Notes: a model not told the origin generated them from the letters alone. A stretch of 64,000 bases of DNA from Desulfarculaceae bacterium (GCA_020444545.1 JAHLKT010000001.1:558001-622000), one strand, 5' to 3'; positions 28,163-35,662 are shown, counted from the stretch's first letter. Made by a program: numbers and translations.

Positions 28163-28834
28163 TTACTTGCTGGCCGCCACGTCCTCCGGAGAAGCGACCG
28201 AAACAAGCAACCCGTTGCAGTCGGTACAGTACTCGGGCTTGCGCACCTTCTCGTCGTGGAATACCTTGTCGGGCCGCATCCGGTCCAAGAAGCGCTTGGC
28301 CTCGTCCCAGGCCGCCTGGGGGCTGAACTCGATGGCCGCCATTTGCAGCGATTGCAGCACCTGGCCGTCGCTGGTGTGCTGTGCCACGGTCATCACCTCG
28401 GGGGTGTCCTCGTCCTCGCCGAAGACGGTGATGGTGGCCAGGCCGCCCAGGCCGTCGAAGTCGGAGTTGAGCGAGCCGTGGCGGCAGGCGGAGACCGGGG
28501 TCTCGGGGTCGTTGACATACTCGCCCACCGCGTGGCCTAGCTCGTGGCCGTCGCTGAGCTTGTGGTCGGTGCCCTTGGCCCAGGCCGCGAAGGGCCCGGC
28601 GGCCACGGGCACGGGCAGAACCTCCACCCCCATCTCCCTGAGGAAGTGCATGAGGTACCAGTTCTGCTTCACCTGGCGGCGGTAGTCGGCCAGGGCGGTG
28701 CCGTCGCTGGGGCGGTCATACACCGCGCGCCAGTCGTCAAAGGAAAACACCGGCAGGCGCACCGCATCGTGGCCCTTGGCCACAAAGCGCTGGGCCAGGG
28801 AGCGCGAGTTCTGAATTATCTTGTTAAGGTCCAA
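28163..28834 (-). CDS. Hypothetical protein with an HELGH motif
   Basis: 223 residues, no signal peptide. The segment SDGHELGHAVGEYVND carries His97-Glu98-x-x-His101, matching the HExxH zinc-protease pattern, but no third ligand or protease domain was recognised and the match may be chance. The C-terminus has a CTDC pair (EYCTDCNG). TTG start at 28834 is supported by GGAGGG just upstream. The stop codon abuts repeat copy D. Cytosolic location likely; function unknown. Confidence 0.7.
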   Translation of the reverse strand: MDLNKIIQNSRSLAQRFVAKGHDAVRLPVFSFDDWRAVYDRPSDGTALADYRRQVKQNWYLMHFLREMGVEVLPVPVAAGPFAAWAKGTDHKLSDGHELGHAVGEYVNDPETPVSACRHGSLNSDFDGLGGLATITVFGEDEDTPEVMTVAQHTSDGQVLQSLQMAAIEFSPQAAWDEAKRFLDRMRPDKVFHDEKVRKPEYCTDCNGLLVSVASPEDVAASK

Positions 28835-28889
28835 GGGGCCCTCCTATTGAGAAACATTTTCGTTTAAGTTTGACCTCCCGGGGCCATAT

Positions 28890-28919
28890 GGTCAAGGCGC
28901 GCTTGCGCCCAGGGCCGCG
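28890..28919 (+). repeat. 30-bp direct repeat, left copy
   Basis: Identical over 30 bp to 29819-29848 (both begin GGTCAAGGCGCGCTTGCGCC). The two copies bracket the beta-barrel protein gene. Confidence 0.9.
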
Positions 28920-28931
28920 GGAGGCCATCGT

Positions 28932-29735
28932 CTAGTCGCCCTTTTCAGGCGGTCCCCAGGTGAGCTGGAAGGCCAGGTAAAAGTACAGGTCCGCCTCGCC
29001 GTGCAGGTCGCTGCCGGCCGAGAGGAGCAGGTGTTGCTCCGGGCTGAAGTCGATGATGGCGCCCAGGTTGTATCCTGTGGCGTCCCCGCCGTCCACAGTG
29101 TCGGCGGTGGTGTGGAACAGCTCGCCGCCCAGGGTGAGCCATCCGGTGATCCGGCGTTGCAACAGCCACCCCGCGAACCAATAGTTTTGGTTGCCCGCCC
29201 CGGGATTGATCCAGTAGCCCCCGCCGCCGTAGGAAGTCCATGGCCCCCAACTCTTTTGCAGCCACACCGGCAAAAAGGCCTGGGTTTGGCCGTTGCCCAG
29301 GCCGCGCTCCTGATCGCCGGAGGGTAGGATCAATAGGGGGAAGACACCCACCTGGGGCCGGTAGTCGCCTTCCCGAATGAAGCGGTACTTGGCCCCCAGT
29401 TCCAGGTCCCCCAGGCCGTAGTCAGCGGAGCCGCCATGGGGGTTGTTCCAGACCAGGGGAGCTATCAGGTGGAGTTGCAGCTCGGGCAGGGCACCGTAGT
29501 TGATCTCGAAGTGGGGGGCGGTGCTGGCCGCGCCATCCTGTCCTTTAATCCCCTGGGCAGCGGCGTAGAACTCCCAGTGCCGAAAGGGCACGGGCTCGGG
29601 ATCGTCGGTGAAAAATGGTGGCCCCGCCCAGGCCCGGCCGGTTGCCAGCAAACAAAGCAGTAATACCAGGAGCGTGGCCAGGCAGCCCCGACTGAAGGAG
29701 CAGATTCCGGACCTGGCGGGGGATGTGGCTAACAT
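28932..29735 (-). CDS. Outer-membrane beta-barrel protein (transporter-like)
   Basis: About 267 residues. Signal peptide ends near residue 38 (ATGRAWA). The mature part has alternating amphipathic strands rich in Gly, Tyr and Trp (GLGDLELGAKYRFI, YGGGGYWIN, WFAGWLLQRRI, LYFYLAFQLTW) and an aromatic-containing final strand, as in MetA-like/PF13557-type barrels. ATG 29735 is preferred over 29762 because GAGGA sits 7 nt upstream; the outer ATG has only 2 nt after its GGAGG. Single gene between identical 30-bp repeats. Confidence 0.72.
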   Translation of the reverse strand: MLATSPARSGICSFSRGCLATLLVLLLCLLATGRAWAGPPFFTDDPEPVPFRHWEFYAAAQGIKGQDGAASTAPHFEINYGALPELQLHLIAPLVWNNPHGGSADYGLGDLELGAKYRFIREGDYRPQVGVFPLLILPSGDQERGLGNGQTQAFLPVWLQKSWGPWTSYGGGGYWINPGAGNQNYWFAGWLLQRRITGWLTLGGELFHTTADTVDGGDATGYNLGAIIDFSPEQHLLLSAGSDLHGEADLYFYLAFQLTWGPPEKGD

Positions 29736-29818
29736 GGGCGGTCCTCGTGTATTGCTCGGCATTTCCTCCGGCGGGGAGGCGGCTGCCGGTTACAGTCTCG
29801 CGCCGCTTTGCTCAAAGG

Positions 29819-29848
29819 GTCAAGGCGCGCTTGCGCCCAGGGCCGCGC
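29819..29848 (+). repeat. 30-bp direct repeat, right copy
   Basis: Second copy of the 30-bp sequence at 28890-28919, in the same orientation, 929 bp away, upstream of the beta-barrel gene and of the divergent E2-like gene. Confidence 0.9.
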
Positions 29849-29889
29849 CCGGGTAATGCTGTAGGGCGACGCGCAACCCTGGAGAGAGC

Positions 29890-30573
29890 ATGACCCAGCC
29901 CACAGTCCCCCGCCCCTACCCCGTGGCCAGCGAAGGCAGCCGTTTCGCGCGGCGGGCCTGGTGGAGCGGCTGGGAGCTGACTCCGGGGGTCACCCTGCGG
30001 GCCACGGCCACCTTGCGCCCTTTCCTGGCCGGGGCCGACCCCTGGCGGCGCCTGGCGGCCATTAGCTGGGCCGCCTCGGCCGCGCTGTCGCTGCACCCGC
30101 GCCTGAACTTCTTCACCTTCTGGGGCCGCCTGGCCTGGGCGGGGTGGCCGGTCAGGGTGGCGGCGGTGCTGGAGAACGGCGACTCCTCCTGCGACATGGT
30201 AGTGCTCTCCGGGGCCCACCAGATGAGCCTGGACCAGCTGACCATGCGCCTGGCCGCCCGCCAGGGGGCCCTGGGCCCGCCCGGGGCGCGGGCCCGTTTG
30301 CGCGAGGCCCTGCCGCTGGCCGCCTACTGGGCCGAGCGCCTGAGCGGGGCATTCGCCCGCGACTACGCCAGGCGTAACGCGCCTCTGTTCATCAGCATGG
30401 TGGGGCTAAAGGACATCGAGAGCGCGGCCTTCACCCCGGCCCACTCCATGGCCCTGTATCCCGGCCCGGTGGAGCACGGCCGCCTGCCCCTGGTGCTGTG
30501 CTTCAACCACCAGCTGACCAACGCCCGCCCGGCGGGCCGCTTCCTGAGCTGCATCAAGTCCCTGCTGGAGTGA
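29890..30573 (+). CDS. Degenerate 2-oxoacid dehydrogenase E2-like acyltransferase domain
   Basis: 227-residue stand-alone domain resembling the catalytic domain of dihydrolipoyl acyltransferases (chloramphenicol acetyltransferase fold). The end FNHQLTNARPAGRFL corresponds to the family's DHRxxDGxxAAxFL: His207 is kept but the catalytic Asp is Asn211. There is no lipoyl or subunit-binding domain. N-terminal KxTRK-like features are replaced by Arg-rich SRFARRAWWSGWE. No partner E1 or E3 nearby. Function unknown; possibly a non-catalytic or differently specific CoA-dependent protein. Confidence 0.6.
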   Translation: MTQPTVPRPYPVASEGSRFARRAWWSGWELTPGVTLRATATLRPFLAGADPWRRLAAISWAASAALSLHPRLNFFTFWGRLAWAGWPVRVAAVLENGDSSCDMVVLSGAHQMSLDQLTMRLAARQGALGPPGARARLREALPLAAYWAERLSGAFARDYARRNAPLFISMVGLKDIESAAFTPAHSMALYPGPVEHGRLPLVLCFNHQLTNARPAGRFLSCIKSLLE

Positions 30574-30638
30574 CCGCCCGGTCCCGGCTTCCCGCTGAAA
30601 AAATCTGGTTTTGAACTATAGATAAAGCAATGGCCTGG

Positions 30639-30780
30639 CGGCACAGCCAGGCGGCGACAGACAAGGCGGCCCAAGGCTTGGGCTCCCAAAAGGCTTCAAC
30701 GGGAGCAACTGCGGCCAGGGAGAGACGCGATGGTTTCTCGACCCGCTTTGGGAGCAGCGGCACGCTGCCTGGCGAAGCCG
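30639..30780 (+). repeat. Dispersed long-hairpin repeat, variant copy E
   Basis: The outer arms (CGGCACAGCCAGGCGGCG and CGCTGCCTGGCGAAGCCG) match the family. The usual CGTAGC core is replaced by an unrelated stem, GCTCCCAAA (30682-30690) with TTTGGGAGC (30746-30754), making it about 20 bp longer. The right end is 7 bp from the stop codon of the minus-strand gene ending at 30788. Confidence 0.8.
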
Positions 30781-30787
30781 CCGCCCG

Positions 30788-31294
30788 CTAGAAACCGCTA
30801 CGGATGGCCTTCTTGACTTGCCCCAAGTCAGGCTTGAGCTCCTGGGCCAACACCAGCTTGCCGTCCTTGTCCAACACCAATACCGCCGGGGTGGCGATGA
30901 GGTCGTAGGCGTCGGCCAGGGGTAGGGTGTCCTTGGGGCCGGTGTCCATGAGCCAGGGCTGGGGCAGGCCGGACTGGGCGGCATAGGCCTTCACCGCCGG
31001 GGTCATGGCCTTGCCGTCGGTGTTCACTGTGAGCAATACGAAGGGGTTGCCCTCGAAGCTCCGCCCCAGGCTTAGAAGCTTGGGCATCTCGATGCGGCAG
31101 TGGGGGCAGGTGACGGACCAATAGACGATCAGCGCCACCTTGCCCTTGACCAGATCGGCCAGGGAATGGTTTTGCCCGCTGGTGTCGGGCATGGTCACGT
31201 CTTTGAGGGGCTCGCCCGGCCCCACCAGGGCGGCGGCCGGGGCTGCGGCCAAGAGGCTGATGGCCAGCGCCAATATGATAAACTTGCTCACCAA
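30788..31294 (-). CDS. TlpA/ResA-like periplasmic thiol-disulfide protein
   Basis: 168 residues. Signal peptide (SKFIILALAISLLAAAPAAA), then a redoxin-type thioredoxin fold with the active site Cys63-Pro-His-Cys66. CPHC is the DsbA dipeptide in a TlpA-like frame, which may raise the redox potential. The cis-Pro region is IATPAVLVLD. The start is TTG 31294 or GTG 31291; AGGAG lies 3 and 6 nt upstream respectively, so GTG may be the true one. A possible electron-transfer partner for the DsbD-like protein at 15.6 kb (inference). Confidence 0.85.
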   Translation of the reverse strand: MVSKFIILALAISLLAAAPAAALVGPGEPLKDVTMPDTSGQNHSLADLVKGKVALIVYWSVTCPHCRIEMPKLLSLGRSFEGNPFVLLTVNTDGKAMTPAVKAYAAQSGLPQPWLMDTGPKDTLPLADAYDLIATPAVLVLDKDGKLVLAQELKPDLGQVKKAIRSGF

Positions 31295-31363
31295 TGGCTC
31301 CTAATCTCCAGGGGTCGCCTGTCAGTGTAGCAGAGCCCGCACGGCACTTCCAAGGAGACCTCT

Positions 31364-32170
31364 TTGCTTGAGCGCCTTCAGCACGGCCCGGTGACCCGTT
31401 TCAAGATGGGCCGCGAGGTAAACGGCGAAGTCATCTATTGGTGCGCCGCCTATCTGGTGGACGGCCTCCTGATCGACAGCGGCTGTGTGCACACCGCCCC
31501 GGAGCTCTTGGAGGCCGTGCGCCCCAGCGGGGTCAAGCGGGTGGTGAACACTCACAGCCACGAGGACCACATCGGGGGCAACGCCCTGTTGGCCGCCGAG
31601 CTGGGGGTGGAGCTCCTGGCCCCGGCCGGAGGCCTGGACTACATCGCGGGCAACGCGCCGCCCATCTATCCTTATCAGGAGATGCTCTGGGGCAAGGCCC
31701 CGGCCAGCCGCCCCGCGCCCCTGGGCGAGCTGGTGAACACGCCCTCCTATCGCTTCGAGGTGGTGCCCACCCCGGGGCACAGCTCGGACTCGGTGGTGCT
31801 CTGGGAGCCCCATGAGGGCTGGGCCTTTGTGGGTGACCTGTGGCTGGTGCCCAAGCCCAAGACCAGCCGCGACTTCGAGAACAACCGCCAAACCATGGCC
31901 TCTTTACGCAAGCTCCGGGACCTGGGGCCCGAGACCCTGTTCACCGGCCTGGGCGACGTGGTGAGCGGCGGGGTGGCCGCCCTGGGCCGGACCATCGCCT
32001 GGCTGGAGGAGCAGCAGGGCCGCATCGAATACCTGGCCGCCCAAGGGGTGGAGCCGGCCGAGATGGTGCAGCGGCTCTACGGCGGCGAGAGCGTCATGCA
32101 CGCCTTCACCCAGGGCCAGTTCTGCTATGAGAATTTCGTGCGCTCGTTCCTCAAGGGAACAGGAAATTAA
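31364..32170 (+). CDS. MBL-fold metallo-hydrolase
   Basis: 268 residues. Metal motif NTHSHEDHIGGN gives His64, His66, Asp68 and His69; PTPGHSSDSVVL and FVGDLWL supply other ligands. It ends in a helical tail like those of lactamase-like proteins that remodel small molecules. TTG start at 31364, with AGGAG 6 nt upstream. Divergent from the TlpA-like gene. Substrate unknown. Confidence 0.82.
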   Translation: MLERLQHGPVTRFKMGREVNGEVIYWCAAYLVDGLLIDSGCVHTAPELLEAVRPSGVKRVVNTHSHEDHIGGNALLAAELGVELLAPAGGLDYIAGNAPPIYPYQEMLWGKAPASRPAPLGELVNTPSYRFEVVPTPGHSSDSVVLWEPHEGWAFVGDLWLVPKPKTSRDFENNRQTMASLRKLRDLGPETLFTGLGDVVSGGVAALGRTIAWLEEQQGRIEYLAAQGVEPAEMVQRLYGGESVMHAFTQGQFCYENFVRSFLKGTGN

Positions 32171-32267
32171 TTATTTTTTGCAGTTAATAAAAATGCAGTT
32201 GCTCTATATAAAACTAATTGCGATAAGATTAACTAGATCTTCACACTCTTAATGGGGGGATTACGCA
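32171..32267 (+). promoter_or_regulatory. AT-rich leader upstream of the zinc-finger mini-gene
   Basis: Markedly AT-rich compared with the rest of the window (runs such as TTATTTTTTG and CTATATAAAACTAATTG). It probably holds the promoter of the small zinc-finger gene, but no single -35/-10 pair stands out. Confidence 0.35.
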
Positions 32268-32492
32268 ATGGGAGAGCTGGTCAAATGCGCTTATTGTCGG
32301 GGGAGCGGCGATGATCGACATAAATACCAACCATGTCGGGCATGTGGCGGGTCCGGGCAAATATACCTTCCCTACGACAATGCAGTCAAGTGCGGTTATT
32401 GTAGAGGTTCTGGTGACGACCGTCGCGAGAACAAACCGTGTCGTGCTTGCGGCGGAGCCGGCCGTATCGCCCCAGGAATACAGCGATTATAA
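32268..32492 (+). CDS. DnaJ-type zinc-finger mini-protein
   Basis: 74 residues almost entirely made of four CxxCxGxG-type motifs: CAYCRGSG, CRACGGSG, CGYCRGSG and CRACGGAG. They form two near-identical 33-residue halves, which suggests internal duplication. This is the Cys-rich zinc domain of DnaJ without J-domain or substrate domain. GGGGGGA precedes the ATG. The region is less GC-rich than its neighbours, hinting at transfer. Function unknown; RNA, peptide or protein binding are possible. Confidence 0.72.
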   Translation: MGELVKCAYCRGSGDDRHKYQPCRACGGSGQIYLPYDNAVKCGYCRGSGDDRRENKPCRACGGAGRIAPGIQRL

Positions 32493-32748
32493 GATTACTC
32501 AAAGGGTTGATTGCATCTGGGCTAGTTTCCCTGGCTTGCCTCCACGCAGGGTAGCAATGTATGAGGTATAAAGCTCGCCCAAGACAAGCATTTACACTGC
32601 CTTATTTGCCCTCTTTATGACAGTTACTAAAGGCATAATTGATCAGCCTTGCTCATTCCTAGCCACCAGAGATAGAGTAAAGACCTACGTATGCGCAGCC
32701 CGCACGAGCGCCGGGGCCGGAGTCCCCATTTTACGGGAGAGGTAAAAT
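32493..32748. other. Gene-free, AT-richer spacer
   Basis: No recognisable gene, repeat or terminator. Overlapping frames from the zinc-finger gene run in but look non-coding. It ends in the GGGAGAGG Shine-Dalgarno of the following gene. Confidence 0.4.
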
Positions 32749-33501
32749 ATGCCGTCCATCGCCAAAAAAACCGTCCTGTTCTTTGCCGTGAGCCTCCTGG
32801 CCCTGTGCCTGGCGGGCGCGGCCTTGGCGGCCGGCGCCGCCGAGCTGATCCAGCAGGCCGACGCCGCTTATGCCCTGCGGACCGACCTGGCCAAGGCCAA
32901 AGAGGCGGCGGCGCTCTACGAGAAGGCCCTGGCCGCGGACCCCAAGAGCGAGGAGGCGGCCTGGAAGCTGGCCCGGGCGGAGTACTGGGTGGGCATGCAC
33001 AGCCCCAAGGACGCAAAGCTGGCCATCTTTGAAAAGGGCGTGAACGCGGCCAAGCGGGCCATCGCCATCAACCCCAAGAGCCTTCCCGGCCACTACTGGC
33101 TGGGGGTGAGCTACGGGGTCTACGGCAGCGCCAAGGGCATCATGGAGAGCCTGTCGTTGGTGGACCCCATCAAGGAGGAGATGGCCACGGTCATCAAGCT
33201 GGACCCCAACTATGAGGCTGGCGGGCCCTACCGTGTGCTGGGGCGGCTCTACTTCAAGCTGCCCGGCCTGTTCGGGGGCGACAATGACAAGGCCATCGAG
33301 AATCTGAAGATCGCGGTGAAAAAGGGACCCCACCGCTATATCAACCAGATCTATTTGGCCGAGATCTACTACGACGAGGACATGGTGGGCGAGGCCAAGG
33401 CCCTGTTGGACGCGGTGGTGGCCGGTCCGGTGGAGCCGGGCTACGAGCCCGAGACCGTGGAGTGGAAGGCCCAGGCCAGGAAGATGCTCTCCAGCCACTA
33501 G
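32749..33501 (+). CDS. TatT-like TPR protein (TRAP-T associated family)
   Basis: 250 residues with a signal peptide (cleaved near LAGAALAA) and several TPR-like helical pairs: ALYEKALAADPKSEEAAWKLARAEYW, RAIAINPKSLPGHYWLGVSYGVYG and NLKIAVKKGPHRYINQIYLAEIYY. The TatT family was defined as periplasmic partner of some TRAP binding proteins. The dctPQM operon lies about 19 kb away, so a functional link is only possible. Start supported by GGGAGAGG. Confidence 0.78.
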   Translation: MPSIAKKTVLFFAVSLLALCLAGAALAAGAAELIQQADAAYALRTDLAKAKEAAALYEKALAADPKSEEAAWKLARAEYWVGMHSPKDAKLAIFEKGVNAAKRAIAINPKSLPGHYWLGVSYGVYGSAKGIMESLSLVDPIKEEMATVIKLDPNYEAGGPYRVLGRLYFKLPGLFGGDNDKAIENLKIAVKKGPHRYINQIYLAEIYYDEDMVGEAKALLDAVVAGPVEPGYEPETVEWKAQARKMLSSH

Positions 33502-33515
33502 AAGCGGCCCGATCA

Positions 33516-33553
33516 AACCCGGGCCGGTCCCGCCGGGGCCGGCCCGGTTTTTT
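33516..33553 (+). terminator. Rho-independent terminator after the TatT-like gene
   Basis: CCGGGCCGG and CCGGCCCGG arms around an 11-nt loop, followed by six T residues. Confidence 0.88.
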
Positions 33554-33574
33554 AACAGCGAGGCGAATGACATA

Positions 33575-33769
33575 ATGCGACGCCCGGTGGTGGACATGGC
33601 CGCCTGCACCATGTGCGAGGGCTGCCTGGATCTGGTGCCCGAGGTCTTTGCGCTCAACCAGGCCGGGGGCTACATCGAGGTGGCCGATCTGGAGAGCTAC
33701 CCCGAGGAGGCGGTGCAAGAGGCCATGGCCGACTGCCCCGCCGAGGCCATCTTCTGGGAGGAGGCGTGA
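33575..33769 (+). CDS. Single-cluster [4Fe-4S] ferredoxin
   Basis: 64-residue electron carrier. Cluster ligands Cys11, Cys14 and Cys17 (CTMCEGC) and Cys54 (DCPAEAI); the second cluster motif of bacterial 2[4Fe-4S] ferredoxins is absent. Its stop codon overlaps the start of the rubrerythrin gene by one base (TGATG), so the two are co-translated. It may pass electrons to the rubrerythrin (inference). Confidence 0.92.
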   Translation: MRRPVVDMAACTMCEGCLDLVPEVFALNQAGGYIEVADLESYPEEAVQEAMADCPAEAIFWEEA

Positions 33770-34380
33770 TGAAGCGCTGGCGCTGCACGGTATGCGGTTA
33801 TCTGCACGAGGGCAAGAGCCCGCCGGACAAGTGCCCCCAGTGCGGGGCGGACATGAACCGCTTCGTGTTGGATGCGCCCCTGGAGCCCGAGCTGGAGGAG
33901 ATGGTGCGCGCCGCCTTTGCCGGCGAGGCCAAGGCCGCCGCGCGCAACAGCGCCTTTGCCCGCCGGGCCCGGGCCGAGGGCCTGCCCCAGGTGGCCGCCC
34001 TGTTCGCGGCGGTGGCCGAGGCCGAGCGGGTGCACGCGGGCGAGCTGCTGCCCTACCTGGAAGGCGCGGTAATGAGCACCGAAGAGAACCTGCAAGCCGC
34101 CTTTGAGCACGAGATCGCGGCCAAGGGCGAGCACTACCCGCCCATCCTGGCCGCGGCGGTGAAGGCCAAGCGGCCGGATTTGGAGTGGGCCCTGGTGCGG
34201 GCCCGCGACGTGGAGGCGCGCCACGCCGAGCTTTACAAGCGTGCGCTCAGCGCCCTGGCTGCGGACCGCCAGGTCACCTACCACGTGTGCGAGGTCTGCG
34301 GCTACGTGTTCGACGGCTCACTGCCCGAGACCTGCCCGGTTTGCCGGAGCGGCAAGGATCAGTTCAAGAAGATCGGTTGA
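33769..34380 (+). CDS. Rubrerythrin with rubredoxin-like domains at both ends
   Basis: Non-haem diiron peroxidase protecting anaerobes from H2O2. 203 residues: N-terminal rubredoxin-like knuckles (Cys6/Cys9, Cys22/Cys25), a central ferritin-like four-helix bundle (about 38-165) with carboxylate/His ligands in AAFAGEAKA, EAERVHAGEL, AFEHEIAAKGEHYP and RDVEARHAELY, and a C-terminal rubredoxin domain (Cys174/Cys177, Cys189/Cys192). Usual rubrerythrins have only one rubredoxin domain. ATG at 33769 overlaps the ferredoxin stop. Confidence 0.93.
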   Translation: MKRWRCTVCGYLHEGKSPPDKCPQCGADMNRFVLDAPLEPELEEMVRAAFAGEAKAAARNSAFARRARAEGLPQVAALFAAVAEAERVHAGELLPYLEGAVMSTEENLQAAFEHEIAAKGEHYPPILAAAVKAKRPDLEWALVRARDVEARHAELYKRALSALAADRQVTYHVCEVCGYVFDGSLPETCPVCRSGKDQFKKIG

Positions 34381-34448
34381 GCGAGCGGAGGAGAGTCCGA
34401 GGGGGAACGTGAGTCGCGGGGCAGAGTCCGGTTTTCAGGGTCAGCGGT

Positions 34449-34607
34449 CTAGTCGCCGATGGCCACCCCGGCGGTGGCGTCGTCGATGCAGCCGTCCAAC
34501 TCTTCCTTGCTGGCGTTCTTGGGGTCCTTTAGCGCCGACACCGGGCAGATGAACTGATTGCCCGCATTGTCCTTCACCCACACGAATCCTTCATGCGTCT
34601 CGGCCAT
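34449..34607 (-). CDS. Conserved small hypothetical protein
   Basis: 52 residues with two Cys (QFICPVSAL and LDGCIDDA). Start at 34607 (MAETHEGFVWVKDN) is fixed by GGAGGT upstream; a longer frame adds only 19 implausible residues. The FVWVKDNAGNQF-CP pattern resembles small proteins I associate with sulfate-reducing bacteria. Function unknown. Confidence 0.7.
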   Translation of the reverse strand: MAETHEGFVWVKDNAGNQFICPVSALKDPKNASKEELDGCIDDATAGVAIGD

Positions 34608-34712
34608 TGCTACCAACCTCCATGTAATTAGGAATCTCATTACCAGGTTGGGGGCGAGGCCCACCGAATGTCAAGTGAAACACAGGTGTATGATGCGGGA
34701 GACGGTCTCCGC

Positions 34713-35186
34713 CTAGTAGCGCAGCTTCAGGCCGCCCCGCCGGGGATCGGAGACCCCGCCCAGGGTGAGCCAGCGGCCGGGCCACACGACGAGCCACAGG
34801 GCGGGCAGGAGCATCAGGGCGTCGCGCAGCGCGGCCTCGTAGCCGGCGGGGTGGCTCGCCTGGCCCGGGAAGCAGCCGCAGTCAAAGCCCGCCCCGGTTA
34901 TACCCGCGTAGACCATCAGGCCGGTGAAGAACAGAAGCATCCCCGAGGCCCACACCGCCGCCGCCCGGGTGGCCAGCCCCAACAAGAGGCACGCCCCCAA
35001 CACCAGCTCCAGCCAGGCCATGAGCACGCTGCCCCCGTTGACCATCCAAAGGGGGATAAGGCCGTATTGGGCCACCGAGGCGGCGAAGGTGGCCGGGTCC
35101 CATACCTTGTCGTGAGCCGCCCACAGGAAGAGCCCGGCCAAAAACAGGCGGCTGAGCAGGGAGACGAACTCGGCCAGGCTTCTCAT
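34713..35186 (-). CDS. MauE/DoxX-like membrane protein
   Basis: 157 residues with four membrane segments (SLLSRLFLAGLFLWAA, VLMAWLELVLGACLLLG, AVWASGMLLFFTGLMVY and ALMLLPALWLVVW). The FDCGCFPG motif is typical of the MauE branch, whose members assist periplasmic disulfide formation or quinone-linked redox steps. ATG at 35186 overlaps the upstream rhodanese-like stop by 4 bp. A much longer frame reaching 35720 is an artefact of that overlap. Confidence 0.83.
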   Translation of the reverse strand: MRSLAEFVSLLSRLFLAGLFLWAAHDKVWDPATFAASVAQYGLIPLWMVNGGSVLMAWLELVLGACLLLGLATRAAAVWASGMLLFFTGLMVYAGITGAGFDCGCFPGQASHPAGYEAALRDALMLLPALWLVVWPGRWLTLGGVSDPRRGGLKLRY

Positions 35187-35662
35187 GGCCGCGCCCTCCG
35201 GGGGGCCTTCACCGGCAGGCCGGCGGCCCGCCAGGCGTCGAAGCCCGCGTCCAAGACATAGACCCGCTCCAGGCCCTGCTCGCGCAAATACTGCCCGATC
35301 TGGGCGGCGGGCCAGCGGCTGGCGCTGCGGCCATAGACCAGCACCGCCGGGGCGGCCGACACCGTGTCTTTGAGCAGGGGCCAGAGCAGCTTGAGTTCCT
35401 GGGGGTAGAGGTTCACCGCGCCGGCGGCATGGGCCAGCTTGTATGGACCGGCCTCGCGGGCGTCCACCAGCAGGGCGCCCTGCTCGCGCAGGGCGGCCGC
35501 CTGGGCCAGGCCCGCCTTTTGCCACAAGGGGCGCTCGATGTAGGGAGGCATCCAGCCCACGCCCTGGGGCATGAACAGGTTGAAGGCCAAACCCCCGGCC
35601 GCGGCCACCACCAGGATGAAGGCCATGGACAATAAAACTGGCAACGAGCGGCGGCGGCTCAA
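35183..35662 (-). CDS. Membrane-anchored rhodanese-like protein lacking the active-site Cys
   Basis: 159 residues: N-terminal membrane anchor (LPVLLSMAFILVVAAAGGLAF), then one rhodanese domain (LLVDAREAGPYKLAHAAGAVN, YVLDAGFDAWRAAGLPV). The active-site loop reads LVYGRSASRW, with Gly111 where the sulfur-carrying Cys should be, so sulfurtransferase activity is unlikely. TTG start at 35662 with GGAG 7 nt upstream. Coupled to the MauE/DoxX gene by a 4-bp overlap; the pair probably works at the periplasmic face. Confidence 0.85.
   Translation of the reverse strand: MSRRRSLPVLLSMAFILVVAAAGGLAFNLFMPQGVGWMPPYIERPLWQKAGLAQAAALREQGALLVDAREAGPYKLAHAAGAVNLYPQELKLLWPLLKDTVSAAPAVLVYGRSASRWPAAQIGQYLREQGLERVYVLDAGFDAWRAAGLPVKAPRRARP

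Noticed and set aside
30639-30780. Variant repeat copy as an insertion sequence
   Set aside because: Only 142 bp, no transposase frame and no target-site duplication noticed.
32311-32571. 86-codon frame overlapping the zinc-finger mini-gene
   Set aside because: The other frame has the regular Cys motifs and a Shine-Dalgarno; this one has neither.
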